From Spisula solida (lineage: Eukaryota > Mollusca > Bivalvia > Venerida > Mactridae), in the NCBI GenBank assembly GCA_947247005.1, contig OX365948.1, positions 10,839,455 to 10,903,454 on the forward strand: a stretch of DNA of 64,000 nt, read 5' to 3'. Positions within the stretch are counted from its first letter, which is position 1; every line of letters begins with the position of its first letter. Below the pieces are notes generated by a model. It made no database searches and was not told where the DNA came from. It saw only the letters and a list, made by a program, of their open reading frames with translations. The position numbers and the translations under genes were made by a program. Shown piece by piece: positions 23,611 to 36,386 of this stretch.

Positions 23611-23964
23611 TATACAATGAATAAATTTGTTTCCGTGAATATTGCAGCAATTAATTGATGACCGTATATAGACATATTTCAATGCTTATTGATCCCACCC
23701 TGTTTACATTTTTTGGATGGATAATGTTCGTAACCAAAATAAAACTAATATTTATGTTTTAATAATAATTGCTGATCCCTTGGTCCGTAGGCTTGCTGAT
23801 GTGTCTATTTTTTCTTCAAACTGCTAAACGGGTCGCTAGATTTATTTGTTTACAAATGATGCAGATGTTTTCGCGTGAAAACAATAATTAAGGTTTCATA
23901 TGAATTTACTTATTTATCAATTATAGATAACGAAAATGAATTGCTGAAATTCATACAGTATATA

Positions 23965-24375
23965 GAAAATTCGAATTGGCAGTTGGCGGCCGGTTCGCGG
24001 TTGCCAATTCGATCATCTAGTGAAATTTGAATTGGCTGCTGACTGCCAGTTCGCAGCAGTTGATGCGAATCTACAGTGAAAAATCGAATTGATAGCTGGC
24101 TTCCGATAGGCAGTTGCCAGTTCGATCCTCTAGTAAAATTTGAATTGACTGCTGGTTGCTGGTTCGCAGTTGCCGATTCGAGGTAGCTGACTGCCTGTTC
24201 GCAGTCTGCTAGGAAATTCGAATTGGCAACTGGGTGCCGGTTTGCAGTTGCAAAATCGATCCTCTAATGAAATTTGAATTGGCTGCTGGTTGCCGGTTCG
24301 CAGTTGCTGATTCGAGTCTACAGTGATAATCGAATTGGAAGCTGGCTTCCAGTTCGCAGTTGCTAATTCGATCTT
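23965..24375 (+). repeat. Tandem repeat, three copies of about 115-135 bp
   Basis: Units start at GATCMTCTARTGAAATTTG, near 24012, 24115 and 24250. Each contains two related halves with GAATTGGCNGCTGGYTKCC and GTTCGCAGTTGCCRATTCGA. No reading frame is conserved. Confidence 0.8.
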
Positions 24376-25618
24376 TGAAAAAAATGCATTATAATGCAGG
24401 ATGTACGATATATAATGTAGGTCCCAATAATATCGAGGTGGATCTACAATCTCTATAACCGGTTTAGTACATCTAGGCTACTACTTGTCTTCAGACTTAT
24501 AAGGAATTCCTTGCAAAATGAAATAACAATCCGACTATTATCCTCACATGAAAGTAAACCTAGATCTCTTATAATTGGTTCCACATAAATTACTAGTTCA
24601 GTTTCACAATGAACGTTAAAAAGTGACAAAAGTTACAAAAAACACCCATAAAGAAATGGATGACGTAAATTATGAAGGAATGAAATCTCATTGAATGATG
24701 GCGTAGATGGGATGTTGAATTTCCCACGGCCAATACACTCATACATACAGTGGTCAGGAAAGAGCTCCAAATGGAGCTCCCTTTGATATGTGCGGTCTCA
24801 GCATGATAGGTCAGTATCAACAGCACCATGTAATTGATTCCAATGACCCATTATAAATGACCACCACTTGTGTAGTCTTATCTAAACAGCCTGACCAGCT
24901 ACCTTAGTTAGCTATACACCATAATTTTTGTTACAGAATAATTAATAGAATACAGATCCCAATTAACGAACACGTGTGAATTTCCCGACGAAGCTGGTTG
25001 GGAAGTGTTTTAAAATGTTGGACATTTGTTCTTTTTGGTCTATGTAATAGTTTTTTTAAAAGCGCTAATTAGTAGATATTCTTGCGGTGATCAATGCATT
25101 CCATTTCCAAATTTTATAAAAATATAGCCTATAACGTTAGATTTAAAATGTTCGAGACAGTTATTGTAGATCATGATAATACATGTATATAGATAAAAGA
25201 TCATAAAGCCTATCGACACATTACCACTAAAAATATACATAGCAATCTTGTATCACTAAATGGCCACATATAAACTATACTGTTCCCCTTTTCTGGCGAA
25301 AACTGTAATCAAAGTAACTCGTGTGACATTGTTGACAGTAAACACGCTTTAAGCAACTATCTATATTTGCTGCTCGCAAAGGGCGTTACTCTTCAGTAGT
25401 TGTGCAGTATATTCATTTAATCGTTGACTCAAAAGAGAAATAGATATATATAAATATTCCATGTAGACTAAACTTCGAAGACATATATAGTACATACCTC
25501 ATCGTAATGAAGCCAGGAGTGCTCCGTAAACGTTTTATTATAATTAACTTCATTTATAAATAAATATAACACAGACATACTTTAACATTACATTTAATTT
25601 CCTATTTAAAAACGAATG

Positions 25619-26150
25619 CAGCGGAAAATTTTGAAGCCTTGTTGTAAGCGAAAAGAAGCCAATTTACGCAGGGTTACTCTATCGTTCCGAAGTCCCCTTG
25701 AATTTTATGCACCCAACAATCGCTTGAATGGTCGTTTCTAAAAAATGTGTGCATTTTAATAATTTGACTTCCGTAAGCTACGGAATAGCATTAAATGAAA
25801 TTTGAAATTGGTATTTAAAATGTCTAGCCCCGACATGGGACGAAACATTACTTTTTATGGGAAAAAATGCAGCGGAAAATTTTGCAGCCTTATCGTAAGC
25901 GAAATGAAGCCGACTTTCGCAGGGTAATTCTATTGATCAGAAGTACTCCTGTATTCATTTCACTCCACAATAGTATAAATGGTCGTTTCTCAAAAATATG
26001 TACATGTTAATAATTTGACTTCCGTAAACTACGGAAGTCAAATTATATGAAATTTGAAATTAGTATTTAAAATGTCTAGACCGACATGGGAAGAAACATT
26101 TCTTTTTAAGAAGAAAAATGCAGCGGAACATTTTGATGCTTTGTCGTAAC
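25619..26150 (+). repeat. 251-bp tandem repeat, two and a bit copies
   Basis: CAGCGGAAAATTTTG begins units at 25619 and 25870, and a partial third begins at 26121. Each unit carries ATGGTCGTTTCT, AATAATTTGACTTCCGTAA and ATTTAAAATGTCTAG in order, with moderate divergence. Confidence 0.9.
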
Positions 26151-27658
26151 CTTTATACGGTTCAACTGAATATTGTTTTAACTTTTTAATAAATGTCGGT
26201 TGGTCATCATTTGTGGCTAAAACGTATTTCATTGGACTAAACAATAATGCTAATTGGTGTTGTGTAACCACCAAAGGCCGCGTAAAAAAATTGGTACGTA
26301 TAGCCAAGAGTTACAGCTCAACATACTAGTAAGTACAGTCGACGCTCGTTATCACGAATTTCTCGGGACCGTCTAAGTTACTACATGTACGACATAACAG
26401 AAATTCAAGATAAGTTCCAAAACCCCTAGTTCTCTACGTCTCAGTTTGGGAAGTTCAGGGAAACTGTGTTTTACCGGGGCAACCACCCTTACTTCGTCGT
26501 GAACATCCGGGATCAACTAGCATGATCCGTGATAAACAGTGATGGACCGCTTCAGCCCCGTTCTCACAGTCACCGGTGTCTTCCTGTTTGTGATTCCGGG
26601 GGGGGGGGTGGCATGTCTAACCTGGGAGACACACGTGGCGGCACCATGAACATCCGGGATCCACCGGGACAATCCGTGATAGACCGTGATGAACCGGCTC
26701 AAGTGCCGGTTGTTTTTAAAACGTTTAATACAACCGGGAGTGATATCAAGTATCGGCATAATCCGGGTATAAACAGGACAATACAAGGGAATGTTCGTGG
26801 ATCTACCGTAGCAATACCGTGATTAACCCTAGCGCACCGGCATGGCACATGCACTACGGTCAAACAAGGTTGAGGGCCGGTGGATCTCCGGTAAAGTGGT
26901 ATAGCCCCGTTTCGTACAGGAGGCGACAGGCATAGTTGCGGTAAGTTGAATGTAAAATTGTCCACGAGGCAGACACCCAAGAGCGGTTACAGAGAGCGGC
27001 GAAAGGTGACCAAACAACATGCAGTAGTCTTGTGCTCAAGTGGGAAAAGCAAATTTCTGGAACCATTCTGGAAATTCCCTTTCTGTGTTTAAAAGGAAGT
27101 TCAACTTGTAATATCCTCAAATGCTGAGCTCAGAAGTTGGACGCTCAGGGCCCGTAATTACAACCAATACTTACAATCAGCACACAAATATCGAAATCCA
27201 CTCTATTGGTTCATTGTTATTGTGACAAATTTTGCTACAAAGAATTTGGGATAATGTTATGTCGCTAGTGAATATTAACAGTGGCTTACTTTGGAGTAAA
27301 TAATGTATTTATAGCTGTAATTGAACTAAGTCTTGTCAATTTTGAGTGCAGAGTGTCGCACTCAAGTTTAATAATTGCTTCTACACCTCATAAATAGTAC
27401 GAGTAGTTGTCCGTAGTGCACCGAAAGAAGTGATAAGCATAGTTCGGACACATTATTTTCGGTAGTTATACAATGTAGTTAAAATGATGTACAGCCAGGT
27501 TGGGTGTCAAGACACAACTGAGACGGAGATGCCACTACGGGTAACGGCAGATTACTAAGAAAATGTCCGTACAATACCGGGATTTCAATCCTGTACATAA
27601 TGACCAGGCATAATTCAGCGACAATAACCAATGCATCATACACACCTTCTGAGTGGAG

Positions 27659-30600
27659 CACAGCATCTAGAAGAATTCGCAATTTTTAAAATGAATGTGA
27701 TGCACGAGATGCTCAATATATATCGCGAACTTGCTAATAATTAGTAATGAATCTTATGATCCTTTTGATTTGTTTCAAACTTGTTCAATGTTCAATGTTG
27801 TTTTTCATAACGACATTGAAAAAATCGAATGTTCAATGTTGCTTCTCATAACAACATTCAAAAAAGTTCAATGTTCAATGTTGTTTTTCATAGCGAAATT
27901 GAAAAAATCGAATGTTCAATGTTTCTTTTCATAACAACATTCAAAAAATTTGAATGTTCAATGTTCAATGTTGCTTTCCATAACAACATTTGAAAGTTCA
28001 ATGTTCAATGTTGTTTTTCATAACAACATTCAAAAGGCTGAAAATATGAAAATGTCGCGAGATTCGGCTGCCTAGTTAAGAAGCTTGTAAGAGCTGGTCA
28101 AATTCAACCGCCCCACAGTAGAACCAATACTTTGTCCTTTTTTCAAGAAAATATTATAGGGAAGTGAGGATGCAAACGAACGGGCATGAGACAAGCTTTC
28201 CAACGCGCCCTCACTTTTCCGGATCGGAGATAAGATGAAAAAGTTTTGCGCGGGGTGCAATCTCGGAAGCTTTCATAGACCGTTTATAGAAGGGAAATTG
28301 CGCGGAAAACACTGAACGAGAAAGCTCGGCAATTTGACGCGCCGTAAAATCGTTCACATACTGCCTACGCCGGTTGAGTGTGGATGCAAACGAACGGGCA
28401 TGAGACGAGCTTTCCAACGCGCTCTCACTTTGCCGGATCGGAGGTCAGATCAAAAAGTTTTGCGCGGGTGCAGTCTCGGAAGCTTTCATAGATCGTTGAT
28501 AGAAGGGAAATTGCGCGGAAAACACTGAACGAGAAAGCTCGGCAATTTGACACGCCGAAAATCGTTCATATACTGCATACGCCGGTTTAGTGTGGAGGCA
28601 AACGAACGGGCATGAGACGAACTTTCCAACACGCCCTCACATGGCTGGCTGTCTTCATTTTAAGAAAAAGGACCGCCCCATGAAAAGAATGTAATAGTCA
28701 CCCCACGTAGAAGTCCCGGATGATATTATAGGGAGGAGGCAAAATCCAAGAAAGGCTCAAAATATGAAAATGTTGCGAAATTCGGCTTACCCACAAATTC
28801 GAAAGCGTTTGACCCTGCCGAAGTGTTCTGGCCGATAGAATTGAGTGTGCAAGACCGAATGCGCCGGGTAGGGCAGGGGTCTGACACGATAAAAAACAAG
28901 CCAGATTCGGCTTACCGCTCGACATATAAAGTGCCCTAGAGGATTTGCCCACCCACGGCGGTGCTGCGAAAGAACGCTTCCTTGCACGGGTCGCGGGAGC
29001 TCGCCTGTAGGGCCGAAGTTAGCGGTGGAGCTTCGAGACAGACCGTTTGCTTGCCGCAAATCGGCTTCTTCCCGGCAGGTTGGAGCTTTGATAGGTAGGA
29101 TGCTGCGAAAGAACGCTTGCTTGGCCGGGTCGCGGGGGCTCGCTGGTAGGGCCGAAGCTAGCGGCGGAGCTTCGAGACAGACCGTTTGCTTGCCGCAAAT
29201 CGGCTTCTTACCGGCAGGTTGAAGCTTTGATGGTAGGGGTGCTGCGATAGAACGCTTGTGTGCCCGTGTCGCGGGAGCTCGCTGGTAGGGCCGAAGCTAG
29301 CGGCGGAGCTTCGAGACAGACCGTTTGCTTGCCGCAAATCGGCTTCTTACCGACAGGTTGGAGCTTTGATAGGTAGGGGTGCTGCGATAGAACGCTTGTG
29401 TGCCCGTGTCGCGGGAGCTCACTGGTAGGGCCGAAGCTAGCGGCGGTGCTTCGAGACTGACTTTTCTCGTGGGTTGAGAAGTGCCCCTTCTGTTTAAAAT
29501 GACCACAGCCAGTCATGTGAGGGCGCGTTGGAAAGCTCGTCTAATGCCCATTCTTTTGTTTCATCACACAACCGGCTCCATAACGACATTGAAAAAATCG
29601 AATGTTCAATGTTCAATGTTGCTTCTCATAACAACATTAAAAAAAGTTCAATGTCCAATGTTCAATGTTGTTTTTAATAACGACATTGAAAAAATCGAAT
29701 GTTCAATGTTGCTTTTTATAACTACATTCAAAAAAATCGAATGTTCAATGTTGTTTTCCAAAACTACATTCAAAAAAATCCAATGTTCAATGTTCAATGT
29801 TGTTTTCCAAAACTACATTCAAAAAAATCCAATGTTCAATGTTCAATGTTGCTTTCTATAACTACATTCAAAAAAATCCAATGTTCAATGTTCAATGTTG
29901 CTTTCTATAACTACATTCAAAAAAATCCAATGTTCAATGTTCAATGTTGCTTTCTATAACTACATTCAAAAAAATCCAATGTTCAATGTTCAATGTTGCT
30001 TTCTATAACTACATTCAAAAAAATCGAATGTTCAATGTTGTTTTCTAAAACTACATTCAAAAAAATCGAATGTTCAATGTTGTTTTCCAAAACTACATTC
30101 AAAAAAATCCAATGTTCAATGTTGTTTTCTAAAACTACATTCAAAAAAATCCAATGTTCAATGTTCAATGTTGCTTTCTATAACTACATTCAAAAAAATC
30201 GAATGTTCAATGTTGTTTTCTAAAACTACATTAAAAAAAATCGAATGTTCAATGTTGTTTTCCAAAACTACATTCAAAAAAATCCAATGTTCAATGTTCA
30301 ATGTTGTTTTCTAAAACTACATTCAAAAAAATCCAATGTTCAATGTTCAATGTTGTTTTCTAAAACTACATTCAAAAAATCCAATGTTCAATGTTCAATG
30401 TTGCTTTCTATAACTACATTCAAAAAAATCGAATGTTCAATGTTCAATGTTGTTTTCTAAAACTACATTCAAAAAAATCGAATGTTCAATGTTCAATGTT
30501 GTTTTCCAAAACTACATTCAAAAAAATCCAATGTTCAATGTTCAATGTTGTTTTCTAAAACTACATTCAAAAAAATACAATGTTCAATGTTCAATGTTGT

Positions 30601-32911
30601 TTTCTAAAACTACATTCAAAAAATCCCATGTTCAATGTTCAATGTTGCTTTCTATAACTACATTCAAAAAAATCGAATGTTCAATGTTGTTTTCTAAAAC
30701 TACATTCAAAAAAATCGAATGTTCAATGTTCAATGTTGTTTTCCAAAACTACATTCAAAAAAATCGAATGTTCAATGTTCAATGTTGTTTTCCAAAACTA
30801 CATTCAAAAAAATCGAATGTTCAATGTTCAATGTTGTTTTCCAAAACTACATTCAAAAAAATCCAATGTTCAATGTTCAATGTTGCTTTCTATAACTACA
30901 TTCAAAAAAATTGAATGTTCAATGTTCAATGTTGTTTTCCAAAACTACATTCAAAAAAATCCAATGTTTAATGTTCAATGTTGTTTTCTAAAACTACATT
31001 CAAAAAAATCCAATGTTCAATGTTGTTTTCTAAAACTACATTCAAAAAATCCAATGTTCAATGTTAAATGTTGCTTTCTATAACTACATTCAAAAAAATC
31101 GAATGTTCAATGTTCAATGTTGTTTTCTAAAACTACATTCAAAAAAATCGAATGTTCAATGTTCAATGTTGTTTTCCAAAACTACATTCAAAAAAATCGA
31201 ATGTTCAATGTTGTTTTCCAAAACTACATTCAAAAAAATCCAATGTTCAATGTTGTTTTCTAAAACTACATTCAAAAAAATCGAATGTTCAATGTTCAAT
31301 GTTGTTTTCCAAAACTACATTCAAAAAAATCCAATGTTCAATGTTCAATGTTGTTTTCTTAAACTACATTCAAAAAAATCCAATGTTCAATGTTCAATGT
31401 TGTTTTCCAAAACTACATTCAAAAAAATCCAATGTTCAATGTTCAATGTTGTTTTCTGAAACTACATTCAAAAAAATCCAATGTTCAATGTTCAATGTTG
31501 TTTTCTAAAACTACATTCAAAAAATCCAATGTTCAATGTTCAATGTTGCTTTCTATAACTACATTCAAAAAGATCGAATGTTCAATGTTCAATGTTGTTT
31601 TCTAAAACTACATTCAAAAAAATCGAATGTTCAATGTTCAATGTTGTTTTCCAAAACTACATTCAAAAAAATCCAAAGTTCAATGTTCAATGTTGTTTTC
31701 CAAAACTACATTCAAAAAAATCCAATGTTCAATGTTGTTTTCTAAAACTACATTCAAAAAAATCGAATGTTCAATGTTCAATGTTGTTTTCCAAAACTAC
31801 ATTAAAAAAAATCCAATGTTCAATGTTCAATGTTGTTTTCTAAAACTACATTCAAAAAAATCGAATGTTCAATGTTCAATGTTGTTTTCTGAAACTACAT
31901 TCAAAAAAATCCAATGTTCAATGTTCAATGTTGTTTTCTAAAACTACATTCAAAAAATCCAATGTTCAATGTTCAATGTTGCTTTCTATAACTACATTCA
32001 AAAAAATCGAATGTTCAATGTTGTTTTCTAAAACTACATTCAAAAAAATCCAATGTTCAATGTTCAATGTTGTTTTCTAAAACTACATTAAAAAAATCCA
32101 ATGTTCAATGTTCAATGTTGCTTTCTATAACTACATTCAAAAAAATCGAATGTTCAATGTTCAATGTTGTTTTCTAAAACTACATTCAAAAAAATCGAAT
32201 GTTCAATGTTCAATGTTGTTTTCCAAAACTACATTAAAAAAAATCCAATGTTCAATGTTCAATGTTGTTTTCCAAAACTACATTAAAAAAAATCCAATGT
32301 TCAATGTTCAATGTTGTTTTCTAAAACTACATTAAAAAAAATCGAATGTTCAATGTTCAATGTTGTTTTCTGAAACTACATTCAAAAAAATCCAATGTTC
32401 AATGTTGTTTTCTAAAACTACATTCAAAAAATCCAATGTTCAATGTTCAATGTTGCTTTCTATAACTACATTCAAAAAAATCGAATGTTCAATGTTGTTT
32501 TCTAAAACTACATTCAAAAAAATCCAATGTTCAATGTTCAATGTTGTTTTCTAAAACTACATTAAAAAAATCCAATGTTCAATGTTCAATGTTGCTTTCT
32601 ATAACTACATTCAAAAAAATCGAATGTTCAATGTTCAATGTTGTTTTCTAAAACTACATTCAAAAAAATCGAATGTTCAATGTTCAATGTTGTTTTCCAA
32701 AACTACATTCAAAAAAATCCAATGTTCAATGTTCAATGTTGTTTTCCATAACTACATTCAAAAAGTTCAATGTCCAATGTTCAATGTTGTTCCCCATAAC
32801 GACATTGAAACAATTTGAATGTTCAATGTTCAATGTTGCTTTTCAAAACTACATTCAACAAAATTAAATGTTCAATGTTTAATGTCGTATGTAGTGCCAA
32901 CTTCACGCTGC
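27659..32911 (-). repeat. Right inverted arm of the palindromic element
   Basis: This arm is 5.25 kb and is the reverse complement of 15076-20415. It contains the inner short array (27780-28035), the mirrored 210-bp and 140-bp repeat modules (about 28150-29520), and the outer 42/49-bp array (29577-32880). Confidence 0.9.
29577..32880 (-). repeat. 42/49-bp tandem array, right arm
   Basis: This is the inverse of the left-arm array. Units read GTTCAATGTTCAATGTTG followed by a TTTTCYAAAACTACATTC and AAAAAAATCSAAT block. It has somewhat fewer copies than the left array and a different order of variants, so the arrays have diverged by gain and loss of units. Confidence 0.95.
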
Positions 32912-32921
32912 TATGAATAGC
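32912..32921 (+). repeat. Right copy of 10-bp target-site duplication
   Basis: TATGAATAGC here is identical to 15066-15075 and directly follows the terminal CACGCTGC. Confidence 0.65.
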
Positions 32922-33227
32922 AGGGAATAGTTGGGAACTTTAAGAATTTGTAAACAGTGTTAGAGTGAGAAACCTGTACATAAGTAATGTTTGGAGAGGG
33001 GCAAAGATAAAGAGTAGAGTTTGGTAGATTGATAGAATGAAGAATAGAGTTATGATCACGTATACCAATTGGACATGTAGTTGGTTCGAAAAAAATGAGC
33101 ATGTTCAAAACGTTGATCGAGATTGTTACATAGAGTGTCCAATAGTTAGAAAATTTTCCAATTACATGTATAGAGATGAATGCTATGAATCAAAACAATT
33201 GATTATGAACATGTACGAAGGTATTGT
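32922..33227. other. Intergenic sequence, no gene seen
   Basis: A short AT-rich stretch between the palindromic element and the 3' end of a LINE fragment. No feature was recognised. Confidence 0.45.
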
Positions 33228-33721
33228 TGTTCAATTCAATTCAATATCTTTATTTCCACCATATATGGTGATATGTTATATATATATACAAGTAAATATG
33301 TACAAGGTACATTACATCATTATATACATAAGACAGCAGTCAAACCTGATGTGTTATATCAACTATAGTAAATATATTGAAATTTACAACTAGTTCAAAT
33401 TTACAGGTGTGTGTTCATTATTGAATGCCCGTGTAACATAATATTTCAATGCACGACAAAATAACTAATAACCAGTCTTCAGGAATAGATAGATATATGT
33501 GAATGCACGTTTTAGAAACACATCTCGCACTGACTTATACCCTTCTGATGAGATTATCTCTGCTCCCAGGAGTGAGAGATAAACGTGTTCAGGAGTCATA
33601 TTAAACAGTTCATTGGCAAGACTGATAGTCATATCAATAACATCACAGAAGAAATAACATCGTTCCCTTTGATGTACAATACAGTCATAAACACAATGAA
33701 TATTCAAATTGTTCGTTACTA

Positions 33722-34944
33722 AGTTATAGAAAGAGAACGCAAATGCGAGGTTGTCTTACTAAGGTACATTTATATCATGGCTACGGCAATTTACATTGAT
33801 GTTAACAGAGGCGGTGTGGCTAAATCCGATGATAATTGATGGGGCGTGTCTTAACCCTTATCGTGCTAGATTCCCAGTGGGCTTATCAGCTGACCAGTGC
33901 TGAATTATATTAGCAGTCTACTTGAGATAAAAATCTCATCTGATAGTGACTCTGTTTAGTATCTAATTAATGGTGTTAATTATCAAAATACTGATATAAA
34001 CCCTATACTTTATACAAAGAAGATGAAATAAGCTACACATTGATATAATTTTGATAATTATTGGTATTTCACACGTTATGATATTCAGCAGTATGTCAAT
34101 GCAATGTGAAATAGTTCCATGCAATTCATACATTACGCTATGCTTAATGTTATAAAGTAGGCTTAATGATAAATACCAATCGCAGAATTGAATATTCCGA
34201 CTAAAACTGTCAGAATATAATGATGCATTTATTTCAATTATAAATATTTCAAATTTCATTGGAAAAAATACAGTTAATGTTAATTATCCCTATATATTCA
34301 TTCTAAAACATCTTGCGCATTCCTAGCCGATCGTCAGCCATTTTAGTTTCGGAATTTCCAATAAATGTTAGACGGTAATTTTAACGTATTTGGTAGTTGA
34401 TTGGTTGATATTATTTTTAGAAATAGTTTCGTAATTTACTACTTAATAAATTAAGGTTAAATTTCATTCATGAATACTACAAGCAAGGTGAAACGGGGCT
34501 TAAACGACAAACCCACTAGCGCAACTGTATAGCGCGACTCACAGTCGCGCTCAGCAGTGGTGGAAAGTATCGTGTAGCGCGACTCTGAGTCGCGCTAAGC
34601 ACGATAAGGGTTAATTTTCAAAGGAATGAGTGCAATTACTACAGTGCAGGATAATATTATCCTGCACTGTATACATACAACTTTATTGTTCTTTACTTCG
34701 GTCAACGTGACCTCTATAGATTTTCTTGGTCGAGTTGTATTGGAGTCCTCAACTTTAAAATCACAACACCGTGGTATTGTTTTTTATTGGACATGTTGAT
34801 CAGTCAGCATTGTAATACATTTAGACACGCCTTATGTTTACAAAGTGATAGCCAATCACTGGCCAATGCTATAAATCAGAAAGAAAACTTAACGCTCGTC
34901 GACAAAATAAGACAATCTCGCGTTTGCGTTCTCTTTCTATAACT
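33722..34944. mobile_element. TA-flanked TIR element inside the LINE fragment
   Basis: The ends AGTTATAGAAAGAGAACGCA (left) and the inverse at the right continue as AACGCGAGATTGTCTTA-like sequence, giving terminal repeats of about 36 bp. TA lies on both sides (33720-33721 and 34945-34946). No transposase is visible. The element is itself split by a TTAA-flanked insertion; without it the length is about 460 bp, typical of a MITE. Confidence 0.85.
33855..34610. mobile_element. piggyBac-like MITE with TTAA duplication
   Basis: The ends CCCTTATCGTGCT and AGCACGATAAGGG are exact inverts, flanked by TTAA (33851-33854 and 34611-34614). The right subterminal region has two hairpins of the AGCGCGACTC-x-GAGTCGCGCT type (34528-34552 and 34575-34597). 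The CCC-starting ends and TTAA sites fit the piggyBac superfamily. There is no coding sequence. Confidence 0.85.
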
Positions 34945-35806
34945 TATTGCATTGTTGACTATTGTTATTTGGAAATTTGCACCACAGCTTAGATATTAGT
35001 AACCTTATGTGTTTAAATGAGTTCTTGTCTAACACTTTGTACACAACTGATTTCGAAATAGATGGATGAATTATTCTAAAGTAAGCAAAGTCTTCATCAG
35101 ACATGATTCTGTCAGACCATAATGAAGATTCACGTGACAGTACCAGTTGTTTTACGGTAGCTTTCCATTGCGCTATGGAAGGTAGTGACTCTGGGCGTAA
35201 CAAGTAATCATTGACAAAATGTCTTAAGTCCAGAGAGCACAATATATTGCAGATATCGGAAACAAATCCCATATTGACCTTTCTATCCTGTATAAACTGA
35301 AAATATCTGCGAAGGAAAATATTTCTAGTCACACATTTTGTGTTAAGACTTAAAATTTGATGCAAAAACAGTAATTTTCTAATTATGACGTGTGAGTATA
35401 GCTTATTCAGTCCTAACATGGCTTCACACATATCGGATCTAGTGCGAACCTGTAAGCCCTGATTCTTTTTTACAATAAAGTGTTGTGTCCTGTTCACAAT
35501 ATTGATAGCAGATTTTGTCACATTATTCCACAATTCACAGGCGTATAGAATTATTGGCATAATCATCTTAACATATAGTTCACATGAAATTAAAGGGTTT
35601 AAGCCATATGGGTGAACACCTTGTGCAATCATTGCAAATAACGCATTTGCTTTCTTAAATGTTTGATTGTCCGACTCGTGTCGAAGCTTTACAATGTAGT
35701 TGCATTTAAATAACTGGTTTGTCTGAACTGCGTTGCAAACATTTCATTCAATGACTGATTTTCAAACAGCTCTGATTTGTCCGATTCGTCTTGAACATAA
35801 GATGTA

Positions 35807-36384
35807 CAGGGTGTCTCAAAATACATGGCCGCTTGTTGAAGGGCTATAACTTTGCCAAATTAATTTGTACATTGCTTATCTTAGTCTCATTTAAAATATA
35901 AATTTAAGAATTATTTAGTGAATTATATCAAGTTTCAATTCAGAAACAGTTGATGACGTCATACACGTCATGATAATGTCATTGGCAACAAACGTTCTAA
36001 ATTGCCTAAAGAGGCAGAAAACATGACTGTACGGAAACATGAGTAAATTTTATATCTTAAGTGGGAATAGTAATAGACAGTTTTAGTTTATTATGCTTAC
36101 ACTGCCTGAGAAACTTATGAGTGTTAGTGATTTTAAGTGTGGAAACTACATCAAAACTAAAAATATCAGATTGTTGAGAAATTTGATATATCACACCGAC
36201 TCCCAAGTTATGCAAACGTCATAAAAATCGCCAGACGACGTCAAAGGCTTGTTTTGACGAATTTGAATGATTGCTTAAAATGCTTACCTTACGTTTCGTA
36301 TCCATCGTTTTAGATAATTGTTTCGTAATTTGATTACGGAAATATATGTCTTCAACAAGCGGACATGTATTTTGAGACACTCTG
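35807..36384. mobile_element. Mariner-like MITE (CAGGGTGTCTCAAAA ends)
   Basis: The left end CAGGGTGTCTCAAAATACAT and its inverse at the right (ending CACTCTG) give terminal repeats of about 36 bp with two or three mismatches. TA flanks both ends (35805-35806 and 36385-36386). It is 578 bp long and lacks a transposase. It truncates the upstream part of the LINE fragment. Confidence 0.85.
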
Positions 36385-36386
36385 TA

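Larger units (their letters stand above)
20416..27658. other. Spacer of the palindromic element, no transposase seen
   Basis: The 7.2-kb spacer has no recognisable coding domain on either strand. It is composed of several distinct repeat blocks: GTACG-rich sequence, the end-motif cluster, a 115-135-bp tandem repeat, a 251-bp tandem repeat and a GC-rich CCGGGATC-rich stretch at about 26490-27020 containing a run of G near 26590. Stretches at 21340-22780, 24370-25560 and 27120-27658 look like plain AT-rich sequence. Confidence 0.6.
15076..32911. mobile_element. 17.8-kb palindromic (foldback / long-TIR) mobile element
   Basis: Two near-identical inverted arms (15076-20415 and 27659-32911) enclose a 7.2-kb spacer. 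TATGAATAGC directly flanks both ends (15066-15075 and 32912-32921), consistent with a 10-bp target-site duplication. The terminal motif is GCGTGAAGTTGGC at the left and its inverse at the right. Each arm contains, from outside in, a tandem array of about 3.3-3.5 kb, a GC-richer module of 1.5 kb, a short array and a 100-bp inner end. Mirror-image open frames in the two arms differ by only one or two residues, so the arms are recent or gene-converted. No transposase domain is visible, so the element is non-autonomous. Long arms built of subrepeats recall Drosophila FB/Galileo elements, while a 10-bp duplication recalls Mutator-like elements. The family is unassigned. Confidence 0.85.
33228..35806 (-). 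pseudogene. LINE ORF2 C-terminal fragment, interrupted by nested elements
   Basis: Frames at 35632-34947 and 33707-33465 together match the post-RT part of the LINE at 60033. The first carries the MPIILYACELWN block (compare LPKALYGCELWS), a GFVSDICNILCS block (compare GFIPDIYRLLNS) and the flanking helices. The second carries the His/Cys-rich end (IHCVYDCIVHQRERC; compare VIHWLCHC). A 1.2-kb TA-flanked element (33722-34944) separates the two parts. With it removed, the frame is still shifted by one, and a further stop lies near 35690. AATAAAG followed by TTGAATTGAATTGAA near 33228-33260 looks like the 3' tail. Upstream it ends at the TIR element at 35807. Confidence 0.78.
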
